Position numbers and translations under genes: made by a program. The notes beneath the pieces were generated by a model. That model saw only the letters and a list, made by a program, of their open reading frames with translations. It searched no databases and was not told where the DNA came from. From JAFAVZ01 sp036009105 (GTDB lineage Bacteria; Acidobacteriota; Thermoanaerobaculia; Gp7-AA8): a DNA stretch of 40,823 nt. This document shows positions 25,620-33,863 of the stretch, piece after piece; the stretch's first letter is position 1, and each line of letters starts with the position of its first letter. Location: the NCBI GenBank assembly GCA_036009105.1, contig DASYMJ010000346.1, positions 1 through 40,823 of the forward strand. The letters are read 5' to 3'.

Positions 25620-26726
25620 TCATCGCAGGGCGATCTCCGGCTGCGGCTCGCTCCGGGGATGAATGGGGGCCCGCGCGGCGGCGGCAGCGGGACGCTTCGC
25701 CGTCTGCCGCGCGGCGAGCCAGCGGTAGAGCCGCTCCACCCCTTCCCGCACCGGCACCCGCGGCGACCAGCCGGTGAGGGAGCGGAAGCGCTCCGTGTCC
25801 GAGACGTAGTAGCGCTGGTCGCCGGTGCGCCACTCCTCGAAGGTGACGTCGGGACGCTCGCCGTGGATGCGCTCGATCAGGTCGAGCAGCTCCAGAAGGC
25901 TGATCGTCCTGCCCGGCCCGCCGCCCATGTTGAAGGCCTGGCCGGCGGTCCGTTCCATGTGTTGCTGCGCGAGGAGCATCGCCTCGACGAGGTCCTCCGC
26001 GAAGAGGACGTCGCGCACCTGCAGGCCGTCCCCGTACAGCGTGATCGGCTCGCCCGCCAGCGCGCGGAGCAGAAAATGCGCGACCCAGCCCTGGTCCTCG
26101 TTGCCGAACTGGTGCAGGCCGTAGATGCAGCTCATCCGGAACACGACCGCGGGGATGCGGTACGAGCGGGCGAAGTCGAGCACGTACTGGTCGGCCGTGC
26201 CTTTGGAGCAGCCGTACGGGCTGTGAAAATCCAGCGGCCGCCGCTCCGAGATCCCCGCCGCCGCGATGCGCGCATCCTCGGGGACGTAGCGCCGTCCGGC
26301 GCGCGTCATGGCGACGTCGTCCAGCGCGCCGTAGACCTTGTTGGTGGAGGTGAAGAGCAGCGGCGGCGGCGCGGTGCAGCCGCGGATCGCTTCCAGCACG
26401 TTGAGCGTGCCGCGGGCGTTGACCTCGAAATCGGTGCGCGGATCGACCAGGCTCGTCGTCACCGCGACCTGTGCGGCGAAGTGGAAGACCTGTTCGGCGC
26501 CGCGCACGGCGCGGGTGAGCGCGCGCGCCTGGCGGACATCTCCGGTCTCCACGTCGAGCCGCTCGCCGAACGCGCTCTGCAGCTCGGCGAGGTTCTGCTC
26601 CACGCCGGCCCGGGAGAGGTTGTCGTAGAGCAGCACGCGGCGGCCGTCGCGCAGCAGCCGCTCGGCGACGTTCGTGCCGATGAAGCCGCAGCCGCCGGTG
26701 ATGAGGACGTAGGCTGGGCGCTTCAT
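25620..26726 (-). CDS. NAD-dependent epimerase, CDP-paratose 2-epimerase-like
   Basis: A 368-residue extended short-chain dehydrogenase. GGCGFIG at 11-17 binds NAD; the catalytic set is S127-T128 and Y171-x3-K175 in SPYGCSKGTADQYVLDFAR. DNLSRAGVEQNL, TSTNKVYG and CIYGLHQFGNEDQGWVAHF are, from memory, features of CDP-paratose (tyvelose) 2-epimerases, so this subgroup is more likely than GalE. The last 25 residues are a low-complexity alanine/arginine tail. It provides an NDP-sugar for the operon. Four-base overlap with the upstream epimerase. Confidence 0.84.
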   Translation of the reverse strand: MKRPAYVLITGGCGFIGTNVAERLLRDGRRVLLYDNLSRAGVEQNLAELQSAFGERLDVETGDVRQARALTRAVRGAEQVFHFAAQVAVTTSLVDPRTDFEVNARGTLNVLEAIRGCTAPPPLLFTSTNKVYGALDDVAMTRAGRRYVPEDARIAAAGISERRPLDFHSPYGCSKGTADQYVLDFARSYRIPAVVFRMSCIYGLHQFGNEDQGWVAHFLLRALAGEPITLYGDGLQVRDVLFAEDLVEAMLLAQQHMERTAGQAFNMGGGPGRTISLLELLDLIERIHGERPDVTFEEWRTGDQRYYVSDTERFRSLTGWSPRVPVREGVERLYRWLAARQTAKRPAAAAARAPIHPRSEPQPEIALR

Positions 26727-27856
26727 ACCGTCAGCCCCCGCGCCGCGAGCTCCGCCCCCGCCACGGCGGCCCGGTCTTCCGCCGGCTTTCCTTCCGCCCA
26801 GGAGGCGAGCGAGCGCAGGCCGTCTTCCAGCTCCACCTCCGGCTCGTAGCCGAGGATCTGGCGGGCCATGCTGATGTCGGCGAAGCAGTGGCGGATGTCT
26901 CCCACCCGGTACCTGCCGGTGATCTCCGGCTGCACGTCCGTGCGGCCCAGCGCCTCGGCGACGCGCCCGGCGATCTCCCGCACGCTGTAGTTGCGGCCGC
27001 TGCCGATGTTGAACACCTGGCCCGCCGCCTCCGGCACTTCCAGGGCCAGGCGGCAGGCGCGCGCCACGTCGTACACGCTGACGAAATCGCGCCGCTGCAA
27101 GCCGTCTTCATTGATGAGCGGAGGCCGGCCGTTGAGGAGGCGCGAGGCGAAGATGGCCAGCACGCCAGTGTACGGATTGGACAGCGCCTGGCGCGGACCG
27201 TAGATGTTGAAGAAGCGCAGGGCGACGGTGGGGATCTTGTAGGTGCGGCCGAGCATCAGGCAGAGCCGCTCCTGGTCGAACTTGGAGAGGGCATAGACGG
27301 AGGCGAGGGCGGGCGGTTTCGTCTCGGGGGTGGGAATGGGGGTGAGCGGCTCGCCGCTGCCCGTGCGCGGGTTCCACTCTCTCTGTTCGAGTTGTTCCAG
27401 CTCGCGGCAGGCGTCGCTCACCAGCGTGCCCTCCGGCGCGCGGTAGAGGCCTTCGCCGTAGAGGCTCATGCTGGAGGCGACGACGAGGCGCTGCACCGGC
27501 TTCTCGGTCAACGCCTGCAGCAGCACGGCGGTGCCGACGTTGTTGACGTCCGTGTAGCGCGCCACCTCGTACATGCTCTGGCCCACGCCGACCAGCGCCG
27601 CGAAGTGATAGACCGCATCGATGTCGCGCAGCGCCTCGCGGACCGTTTCCGGATCCCGCACGTCGCCCACCATCAGCTCGACGTCCGGATCGAGGTAATC
27701 GGGGCGGTTCTGCCCCTCGCCATGAACCTGGGGCACCAGGGAATCGAGAGCCCGCACCCGGTAGCCGGCGCGCAACAGCTCGTCGGCCAGATGCGAGCCG
27801 ACGAACCCCGCGCCTCCGGTGATGAGCACACGTCTTCCGACATCTGATGGGGGCAT
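26723..27856 (-). CDS. NAD-dependent sugar-nucleotide epimerase/dehydratase
   Basis: A 377-residue extended short-chain dehydrogenase. GGAGFVG at about 14-20 binds NAD, SSMSLYGEG holds the catalytic serine region and Y188-x3-K192 (YALSK) the catalytic pair. It has an insertion between these (about residues 145-185), and RFFNIYGPRQALSNPYTGV marks the sugar-nucleotide site. It is the first gene of the nine-gene operon; GGAGGAG precedes the ATG at 27856. It is probably a GalE- or RfbB-like enzyme; the exact reaction cannot be called. Confidence 0.85.
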   Translation of the reverse strand: MPPSDVGRRVLITGGAGFVGSHLADELLRAGYRVRALDSLVPQVHGEGQNRPDYLDPDVELMVGDVRDPETVREALRDIDAVYHFAALVGVGQSMYEVARYTDVNNVGTAVLLQALTEKPVQRLVVASSMSLYGEGLYRAPEGTLVSDACRELEQLEQREWNPRTGSGEPLTPIPTPETKPPALASVYALSKFDQERLCLMLGRTYKIPTVALRFFNIYGPRQALSNPYTGVLAIFASRLLNGRPPLINEDGLQRRDFVSVYDVARACRLALEVPEAAGQVFNIGSGRNYSVREIAGRVAEALGRTDVQPEITGRYRVGDIRHCFADISMARQILGYEPEVELEDGLRSLASWAEGKPAEDRAAVAGAELAARGLTV

Positions 27857-28071
27857 GACCGAGACTCCTCCGTTTCGAGATCGCGCGCTTTTACGCTTGC
27901 TGCAAGGGCGCTTGCGTCTGGTGCACGTTGCATGCCGCGCAAAATGCTGCACACGTCGTTGCGTGCTGAGCTGTAGCGGGCGATCAGCGAGGAGCGATCA
28001 GGAGCACGGTCGCGCACGCACGGAGGCCGCCAGGTCCTCCTGCTCGCCGCCCGCCGCTGGCTGATGGCCCG
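27857..28071. promoter_or_regulatory. Upstream region of the nine-gene operon
   Basis: A 215-base gap with no credible gene. It holds a perfect palindrome CTTGC-T-GCAAG at 27896-27906 and TTGCATGCCGCGCAA at 27928-27942, which keeps the TTGC/GCAA ends and part of the core of the two palindromes at 8039 and 11388. A promoter for the minus-strand operon must lie here, but I cannot point to -35 and -10 boxes. Confidence 0.4.
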
Positions 28072-28881
28072 TCAGCGCCCCAGCCACCGTGCCGCGTTGC
28101 GGACGTACGTCTTCACGTCCTCGAGGCGCTGGGGATCGCGGATCACCTCGTCCGCGGGCGGATCGGCGACGAAGGATGGCGCGCCGGCGCGAGGGTCCCA
28201 GTTGTAGTCGCACAGGTGATGAAAGCTCGACTCGGCGATGGCCCGCCCGTTCGCGCCGTCCGCTTCCAGCGCGACGAGGAGATTGAAGGCGCGCGAGGTG
28301 GTCGCGCTCGTTCCGGTCGCGATCACGCGCCCGTTCCGGACCGGGCCCACCGAGCCCTCGTGCGGATGGGCGGGAAACCACTCCACGGGCGTGCCGTCCG
28401 GACGCTGCAGGAGGGGATGGACGTCGCCCGCCACGCGGATCCGCTGGTACTCGCCATTCTGTCCGGAGTGATAGTTGGGCCAATCGATGTCGCCGGCCTG
28501 ACGGTCGTCGCGCGCCTGCCGCGAGGGATCGGGATCGGTGTTGCGCGAGTGAAAGTGATGCGCCGCGCCGACGCCGCCGATGTCGCAGATGGAGGAGCCG
28601 AGGTCCTGATGGTCGCGCGTGACGAGGAGGCCTCGCCCGCTCCTGCCGAACCGCGTCAGCGCCGCGCACTCCTCCTCGCCGATTCCGTCCCCCGCATCGA
28701 CGCCGAACAACCAGACCTGATCGAAAGGCGAGCGGTCGATGGCGGCCAGGCTGCGGTCGTCGTTGTTCCGGCTCGTGACCTCGTGCCCGGACTCGGCGAG
28801 CAGGCGGTGCAGCATCGAGAAGCGCGCGATGGACCAGTCGTCGGCCGTGGAGGGAATCGTGGTCTGCAGCAGGATGCGCAT
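28072..28881 (-). CDS. Hypothetical protein, possibly ThuA/amidotransferase-like
   Basis: A 269-residue protein I do not recognise with certainty. The N-terminus LLQTTIPSTADDWSIARFSMLHRLLAE, the FDQVWLFGVDAGDGIGEEEC segment and GLLVTRDHQDLGSSICDIGG suggest an alternating alpha/beta fold like ThuA or class I amidotransferase-like proteins. HHFHSRN, NYHSGQNGEYQRI and HPHEGSVGP add conserved-looking histidines, possibly a metal site. There is no signal peptide. The codon pattern and composition support a real gene. It stands alone between the sugar operon and the SDR. Confidence 0.6.
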   Translation of the reverse strand: MRILLQTTIPSTADDWSIARFSMLHRLLAESGHEVTSRNNDDRSLAAIDRSPFDQVWLFGVDAGDGIGEEECAALTRFGRSGRGLLVTRDHQDLGSSICDIGGVGAAHHFHSRNTDPDPSRQARDDRQAGDIDWPNYHSGQNGEYQRIRVAGDVHPLLQRPDGTPVEWFPAHPHEGSVGPVRNGRVIATGTSATTSRAFNLLVALEADGANGRAIAESSFHHLCDYNWDPRAGAPSFVADPPADEVIRDPQRLEDVKTYVRNAARWLGR

Positions 28882-28930
28882 TCGCGGAATGCTACTCCTG
28901 AGTGGGGGAGGGGGAAGCGATCGAGCCCGC

Positions 28931-29947
28931 TCAGCGGTCCGGCCGGCGTGCTCCCAGGAAGAGGAGCGCCGCGCCGAGAACGGCCGCTGCCGTGACGAGC
29001 ATGGCTCGCCGGTTGTTCAGCTCGAGCGCGATGCTGGTCGAGCGCGCTCGATCGTCGAACGCGCCGTGTGCGCCGTGGTCCTCCCGGTCGTCCAGCGGAT
29101 GCCACAGGTTGTCCGGCCGTTCCGGATCTTCCGGCTCGTCGATCATCTGCGCGTCGTAGCCGTGCCGAGCGAGGTAGGCGTCTCCGAGCCCGGGAAAGAA
29201 GTTGTTGCCGACGATCGCCTTCGTGGCCGGCCAGCCGACGTTGATCTCGCGCCGGTCGCTGTACGCGGCCCAGACGATCGCCTCCGCCGCGACCTCGGGC
29301 TGAAAGATGGGCGGGACCGGCTGCGCCTTGCGCGGCAGGCGGCTCTTCACCCAGCGGAACTGCGGCGTGTTGAGCGCGGGCATCTGCACCATCACGGCGC
29401 GTACGCGGCTGCCGTCATGAATCAATTCGCTGCGCAGCGAGTCGTGAAATCCCTGGACGGCGTGCTTGGCGGCGCAATAGGCGGACTGCAGGGGAATGCC
29501 GCGATACGCCAGCGCCGATCCTACCTGCACGATCGCTCCTCGATCGCGCGGCTTCATCCGCCGCAGCGCGGCGAGCGTGCCCCACACGTAGCCGAGATAC
29601 GTCACCCGGGTCACCCGCTCGTACTCCTCCGGCTGCATTTCGGAGATTGGCGAGAAGACGGAAAGCATGGCGTTGTTGATCCAGATGTCGATCGGTCCGA
29701 GGCGTTCCTCCGTTTCCGCGGCCGCGCGCTCGACGGCATCGTGGTCGGCGACGTCGAGCGGCAGGACGATGGCCTCCCCGCCCAGGCCTTCCACCTCCCG
29801 CCGCGCCGCCTCCAGCCCTGCCCGTCCGCGAGCGATCAGAGCGATCTTCGCGCCGCGCCTGGCGAACGCACGGGCCGTCGCTCTGCCGATTCCGGCCGAC
29901 GCGCCGGTGATGACCACCACTTCACGCTTGTCCAATCGTTCGCGCAT
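28931..29947 (-). CDS. Short-chain dehydrogenase/reductase with C-terminal membrane segment
   Basis: A 338-residue SDR. TGASAGIG at 14-21 binds NAD(P), NNA follows at about 91-93, and the catalytic residues are S144, Y157 and K161 (YCAAK). The classical domain ends near residue 250; the tail finishes in a hydrophobic segment (AMLVTAAAVLGAALLFLGA) that would anchor it to the membrane. The substrate is unknown. The ATG at 29947 is preferred over a GTG 66 bases upstream because the family opening follows directly. Confidence 0.87.
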   Translation of the reverse strand: MRERLDKREVVVITGASAGIGRATARAFARRGAKIALIARGRAGLEAARREVEGLGGEAIVLPLDVADHDAVERAAAETEERLGPIDIWINNAMLSVFSPISEMQPEEYERVTRVTYLGYVWGTLAALRRMKPRDRGAIVQVGSALAYRGIPLQSAYCAAKHAVQGFHDSLRSELIHDGSRVRAVMVQMPALNTPQFRWVKSRLPRKAQPVPPIFQPEVAAEAIVWAAYSDRREINVGWPATKAIVGNNFFPGLGDAYLARHGYDAQMIDEPEDPERPDNLWHPLDDREDHGAHGAFDDRARSTSIALELNNRRAMLVTAAAVLGAALLFLGARRPDR

Positions 29948-30009
29948 GGTTGCCTCAATACGAGGAGCCGCTTCCTGACCGCGTAAAGCACGATCTCCGC
30001 CGTGCCCAA

Positions 30010-30348
30010 TCACGCAGGTTCGTTTTCATCGAGAAAACCGCCCCAGGTTTCGACCGCTCTGCCCGCCACATCTGTGGCGAGATCAACGGAGCCGATACCG
30101 TGGCCGATGCGTATCGAAAGCATGCTCGCGGGAGTCGTGCCCATCCGTTTCTTTGCGTACTCCACGTCGTCGGGCAAGACATTCTCTTGATCGCTCGGGT
30201 CAGCTCTGCTGATGTAAACGCGAGCTTCACCTCGTTCGATCACCGCGTCGTCATTGACTTCAGACGTCGTCGAACCGAGATCGCGCGCAAATTGTCGCAG
30301 CGACACCGTGCTGATCGGCTTCTCCGTCCAAACCATCCACGTTTGCAT
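30010..30348 (-). CDS. Candidate immunity protein for RHS toxin 1
   Basis: A 112-residue, acidic, soluble protein (MVWTEKPISTV, NDDAVIERGEARVYIS). No family is recognised. It starts five bases after the TAA that ends the frame-restored RHS toxin, the usual place of an immunity gene in polymorphic toxin loci, and its base composition is visibly more A/T-rich than the surrounding genes, as is that of the toxin tip. It would bind and block the toxin in the producing cell. The function is inferred from position only. Confidence 0.6.
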   Translation of the reverse strand: MQTWMVWTEKPISTVSLRQFARDLGSTTSEVNDDAVIERGEARVYISRADPSDQENVLPDDVEYAKKRMGTTPASMLSIRIGHGIGSVDLATDVAGRAVETWGGFLDENEPA

Positions 30349-30353
30349 GGCCG

Positions 30354-30482
30354 TTACTGAGCAACAGCTTTCAGCTCTTCGAGTGTGCGTACCACGGTTG
30401 CTCCCGCCTTCTGAAGCGTTCTGGCCGCATGTGGACCAAGGCCAGGACCGTAAACTACAACCGGCTTACCACTGGGATTGAT
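30354..30482 (-). pseudogene. Detached end of RHS toxin 1 after a frameshift
   Basis: In a different frame from the RHS gene, 42 codons read INPSGKPVVVYGPGLGPHAA and on to TLEELKAVAQ, then TAA. This joins sensibly to the RHS frame just before its stop if one A is restored near 30485-30488 (AGAACG for AGACG). The stretch looks like the last strand-helix part of a nuclease fold. Without it, the toxin lacks its end. Confidence 0.65.
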
Positions 30483-31762
30483 CGTCTATCCGTGACCAGC
30501 TTCGTAATCTGCGCGAGCTTGCCCGGCGAGCGACCACCGGTCACTTCAACAATCGCCTTTGCGGTCTCTACATCCACCTCGCCGACGCCTTTAACCACTC
30601 GCTGGAAGCTCGTCACGGATTTGCTCAGTGCGGCAGCCGCCTCTCCCTCCAGTCGCGTCGCCGCATTGGTCGATTTCAACGCAGTCATAATCGAACGGGA
30701 AAGACCAATCTCTTCAGAAATCGCGCCGACAAAACGTCCGACAGCGCTGAATGCTCTTCCCACAACCGGACCGATCACAAATTCGTCTGCCGCCAAAGAG
30801 AGCAGCGCACCCTGGGCGTTGAAAGCCCTACTCACTGATGGCTGTTCGTCCCAGTCGTTCGCCTCGGACAGTGATCTGGTGAAGCCCGGCTCATTGACGT
30901 GTTCTCTCCCATCAGGATCGGTGTACCGGATCGGGTTGTTCACCACGTATGCATAACGATTCCACATCTGTGGGTTCCCTATCGTCTTCTTCAAATCGAG
31001 ACTTGGATCTGCCGATGAGAAGCGTCCCCACGTGCCCCCGTAGTAGCGGGCATGCATGTAATCGAGCGGCGCCGTGCCGCCGGTAGGGTCGGCGTCCCGC
31101 TCGTGGGCCGTGAATTTGAGCGGGGAGCCTTCCTGGGCGCCGCCGGAGGTCCATTCCTCGCCGAAGGGCCAATAGACGTGGTAGCCGATGCGGTGGCCTT
31201 GGCCGTCCGTGATCAGGCGGGGAGTGCCGAGGTGGTCGAGGGTGTAGTGCTCCACGCCGGTCGGTTTGAGGGCGGCGAGGAGGAGGCCGTCGCGGTAGAT
31301 GTAATCGCGCTCCACGGACCAGGTCGAGCCGCTCTGTTTGAAATCGCGGAGGACTTTGTTGTCGAAGCCGCGGAGCGTCCAGTGGGTGATGCCGGTGGAG
31401 ACGTCGAAGGAGAAGAGGCGCTCATCGTCCGCGGTGTAGGCGTAGATGATGCACGGCTGGATGCTCGTGCCGAGGCGGACGGTGTTCGGCATGCCGACGG
31501 CGTCGTAGTCGTAATGCTGCGAGCCGGCGATATCGACGTTTCCGGAAGAGTCATAGTGGAGCGCCTGCAGTTGATTCGTGCCCGGCGTAATGGGGAGCAA
31601 AACAGTCTGGCCGAGCTTGGATGTGTTGATCAGATTGCCGTACTCGTCATAGCCGAATGTCTGCGTCTGGAGCGTGCTCATGGCGCGCGCCGGCGGCATG
31701 CCCTGCGCCAGGAGGGACGACGCGACAACGAACACGAACGCAAACTGCAGACGACGCATCAT
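30455..31762 (-). CDS. Short RHS-repeat protein with truncated C-terminal toxin (RHS 1)
   Basis: A 435-residue protein. Residues 1 to about 27 form a signal peptide (MMRRLQFAFVFVV to ARA) with GGAGGA before the ATG. It then carries only the last YD repeats (FGYDEYGNLI) and the RHS core (LDHLGTPRLITD, YYGGTWGRFSSADP, NRYAYVVNNPIRYTDPDGRE). About 165 variable residues follow, with VDVETAKAIVEVTGG and GKLAQITKL suggesting a PD-(D/E)XK-like nuclease. The frame ends early by a one-base shift; the rest lies at 30354-30482. Most RHS proteins exceed 1,000 residues and enclose their toxin, so this is a minimal form. Its core DNA is shared with the copy at 40242-40680. Confidence 0.8.
   Translation of the reverse strand: MMRRLQFAFVFVVASSLLAQGMPPARAMSTLQTQTFGYDEYGNLINTSKLGQTVLLPITPGTNQLQALHYDSSGNVDIAGSQHYDYDAVGMPNTVRLGTSIQPCIIYAYTADDERLFSFDVSTGITHWTLRGFDNKVLRDFKQSGSTWSVERDYIYRDGLLLAALKPTGVEHYTLDHLGTPRLITDGQGHRIGYHVYWPFGEEWTSGGAQEGSPLKFTAHERDADPTGGTAPLDYMHARYYGGTWGRFSSADPSLDLKKTIGNPQMWNRYAYVVNNPIRYTDPDGREHVNEPGFTRSLSEANDWDEQPSVSRAFNAQGALLSLAADEFVIGPVVGRAFSAVGRFVGAISEEIGLSRSIMTALKSTNAATRLEGEAAAALSKSVTSFQRVVKGVGEVDVETAKAIVEVTGGRSPGKLAQITKLVTDRRSIPVVSRL
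31023..31460. repeat. RHS core repeat, copy 1
   Basis: About 438 bases closely similar to 40242-40680 in the same orientation. It encodes the RHS core before the variable toxin tip. Similarity fades downstream of the core, where the two toxins differ. Confidence 0.8.
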
Positions 31763-31855
31763 TTGTTTTCCTCCGTTGCCGCATCGAGATCCATCGGCGA
31801 CGCTCGCCGCCAGCGCCTTACCCCACTCTTCGCGCATGTCATTGAATGCTACCCC

Positions 31856-33007
31856 CTACGCGAGCAACGGCCGGAGCAGCAACTCCTGCGGCAACCCCTC
31901 GGCGTCTCCGCCCTCCCCCCGCAGGCGTGAGGCGAGCGCAGCGAGCGCGCGGGGCGGGAGGTCGAGCGGGACGGCTTGCTGTGCGGCGAGAGCCTGCAGC
32001 GACCCGAGCAGCTGTTCCACCGGCTCGGTGCCTGGCAGCAGGCCTTGCAGCGCTTTGCGGATCGGCTCCCAGGAGCGAAAGCTGAGCAGGAGGGCCAGCA
32101 CGATCCGCTCCCGCGCGGCCACGACGCGCGGCCAGCCGATGGAGTAGAAGAGGTCGATGTCGCTGCCGGCGCTCTCCATCCCGGCGAACCATGCGCCCTG
32201 ATGCCTCGCGCCGAGGCGGATGACCTCTTCCAGCGCGCCGCCCTCGCGCAGGTAGCGCCAGTTCTCGATGAGGTGCCACACCGCATCCCACGGCTGCTCC
32301 CGGGTCACGAGCGACTTGATGTAATCCACGCCCATGGTGGGCGAGGTGCGCAGGCACTCGGCCATCTTGCGGGTGTAGCCGAAGCGCTCCGGGAAGCCCA
32401 CCGAGAGCGCGTCGTTGCGGTAGACCTGCGTGGCGATGGAGGGCCGCATGTACTGGAACTGCGTCAGCGGATCGGAGCGGAAGGCGGGAGTGCGCACCAC
32501 CAGGACGACCGTCGGCCGGCTGATGTGCCACACCTGATGGATGAAGCCCTGTCCCGGCTCGATCTGCCGCACGGCGCTATCGCTGATGGCCTCGATTCCG
32601 CGCAGCCGCAGCTCGCCCACCTGCACGCTGCCGCCGATCGCGTCCGCCGCTTCGAAGCCGTAGGTGCAGTGGATGGTGACGCCGGAGAGGTTCATGAACG
32701 CCCCCGCGAAGTCATGATCGTGAATCACCACCTCGGGCGTGGTGTAGGCGTAGACGTTGACGAAAAAATGCGGGTTCGACCAGACCGTGAAGGCCGGCGG
32801 CCCGAGGGGGCCGAAGGGGTTGCAGGCCTGGGGGAAGTCGCCTTCGGTGAGGGTCCAGTCGGCCAGCGCGGAAAGGTCGAAGGCCCGGTCGGGCCTCGTC
32901 TCCAGCAGCAGCCGCGCGGCGATGGGCGGCAGGTCGCGCGGCCGGTACCCCATCCCCCTCCACTCGGAGTCGATGCGTTCGGCGAGGGCGCGGAGGGTGG
33001 CAATCAT
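31856..33007 (-). CDS. Hypothetical protein with cupin-like segment
   Basis: A 383-residue protein of unknown function. Residues about 80-170 look cupin-like: VIHDHDFAGAF with H96 and H98, then GQGFIHQVWHISRPTVVLVVRT with a further histidine, which would make a metal site in a beta barrel. The C-terminal half is helical (FPERFGYTRKMAECLRTSP, DAVWHLIENWRYLREGG). There is no signal peptide. Its start almost touches the FkbM methyltransferase start on the other strand, so the two may share a promoter region if the latter starts further in. The stop lies 93 bases before RHS 1. Confidence 0.6.
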   Translation of the reverse strand: MIATLRALAERIDSEWRGMGYRPRDLPPIAARLLLETRPDRAFDLSALADWTLTEGDFPQACNPFGPLGPPAFTVWSNPHFFVNVYAYTTPEVVIHDHDFAGAFMNLSGVTIHCTYGFEAADAIGGSVQVGELRLRGIEAISDSAVRQIEPGQGFIHQVWHISRPTVVLVVRTPAFRSDPLTQFQYMRPSIATQVYRNDALSVGFPERFGYTRKMAECLRTSPTMGVDYIKSLVTREQPWDAVWHLIENWRYLREGGALEEVIRLGARHQGAWFAGMESAGSDIDLFYSIGWPRVVAARERIVLALLLSFRSWEPIRKALQGLLPGTEPVEQLLGSLQALAAQQAVPLDLPPRALAALASRLRGEGGDAEGLPQELLLRPLLA

Positions 33008-33062
33008 GGCCGCCTTGAAGTCTTTCCTGAATTCCGGGATGCGGTCAAGTTACGATCTGGTG

Positions 33063-33794
33063 ATGGATACCACCCATTGCCGCGTCGGCAACACGCAATA
33101 CCGGATGATCGTCTCCAACCCCTCCGAGCGCATTCGGGTCGATACGCTGGAGACGAAGGAGCCGGAGACGGTCCAGTGGATCCTCGACCAGTTCCGTCCG
33201 GGCGACACCTTGTACGACATCGGCGCGAACATCGGCATCTTCGCCATCCTCGCCGCCGCCTGGAACCCGCGGGGCACCGTGGTCGCGGTCGAGCCGATGC
33301 CGGCGAGTTTCACCCGCCTCTGCGAGAACGGTGCGCTCAACGACCTCACCAACCTGCGTCCCTACTGCGTCGCCATCGCCGCCGAGAACGGCCTCGGCAT
33401 GATGAACCTGGTCAGCCTCGCCCCGTCATCATCGATGCATTCGCTGGGCGACTCGGACATGACCGCGCAGTTCGGCGAGCCGGTCGTCCTGCGCACCGGC
33501 ATCGGCCTCGCCACCATCGACGCTCTGGCCCGCGCGGCCGGCCCGCCGAGCCTGATCAAGATCGACGTCGACGGCGGCGAAGACGACGTGCTCGCCGGCG
33601 CCGCCGCCACCCTCCACCACCCCTCCCTTCGCTCCGTGCTCATCGAGTTCAACTGGGTGGAAGGGACGACCCGCAAGGAAGGCCGCGACGAGCCCCTCCT
33701 CCGCGCCGGCTTCGTCCCCCGCGCCACCGGTGCCGAGTACGGCCGGTACGACGTCCGGTGGCAGAACACGATTTACACGCGCGGGACGAGCTGA
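33063..33794 (+). CDS. FkbM-family methyltransferase
   Basis: A 243-residue SAM-dependent methyltransferase. TLYDIGANIGIFAILAA (motif at about 49-65) and VVAVEPMPASFTRLCEN are typical of FkbM enzymes, followed by LIKIDVDGGEDDVLAGA and VLIEFNWVEG. The family methylates hydroxyl groups on sugars or natural products. I start at the ATG at 33063; an ATG at 33006 would overlap the start of the divergent gene and leave no promoter space, but it cannot be excluded. Confidence 0.86.
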   Translation: MDTTHCRVGNTQYRMIVSNPSERIRVDTLETKEPETVQWILDQFRPGDTLYDIGANIGIFAILAAAWNPRGTVVAVEPMPASFTRLCENGALNDLTNLRPYCVAIAAENGLGMMNLVSLAPSSSMHSLGDSDMTAQFGEPVVLRTGIGLATIDALARAAGPPSLIKIDVDGGEDDVLAGAAATLHHPSLRSVLIEFNWVEGTTRKEGRDEPLLRAGFVPRATGAEYGRYDVRWQNTIYTRGTS

Positions 33795-33863
33795 ACCGCG
33801 AAGACGCCGTGCCCGGCGAGCCACTGATCGTCCAGGCGGCGTACGCGCCGCACCGCGGGGAGC

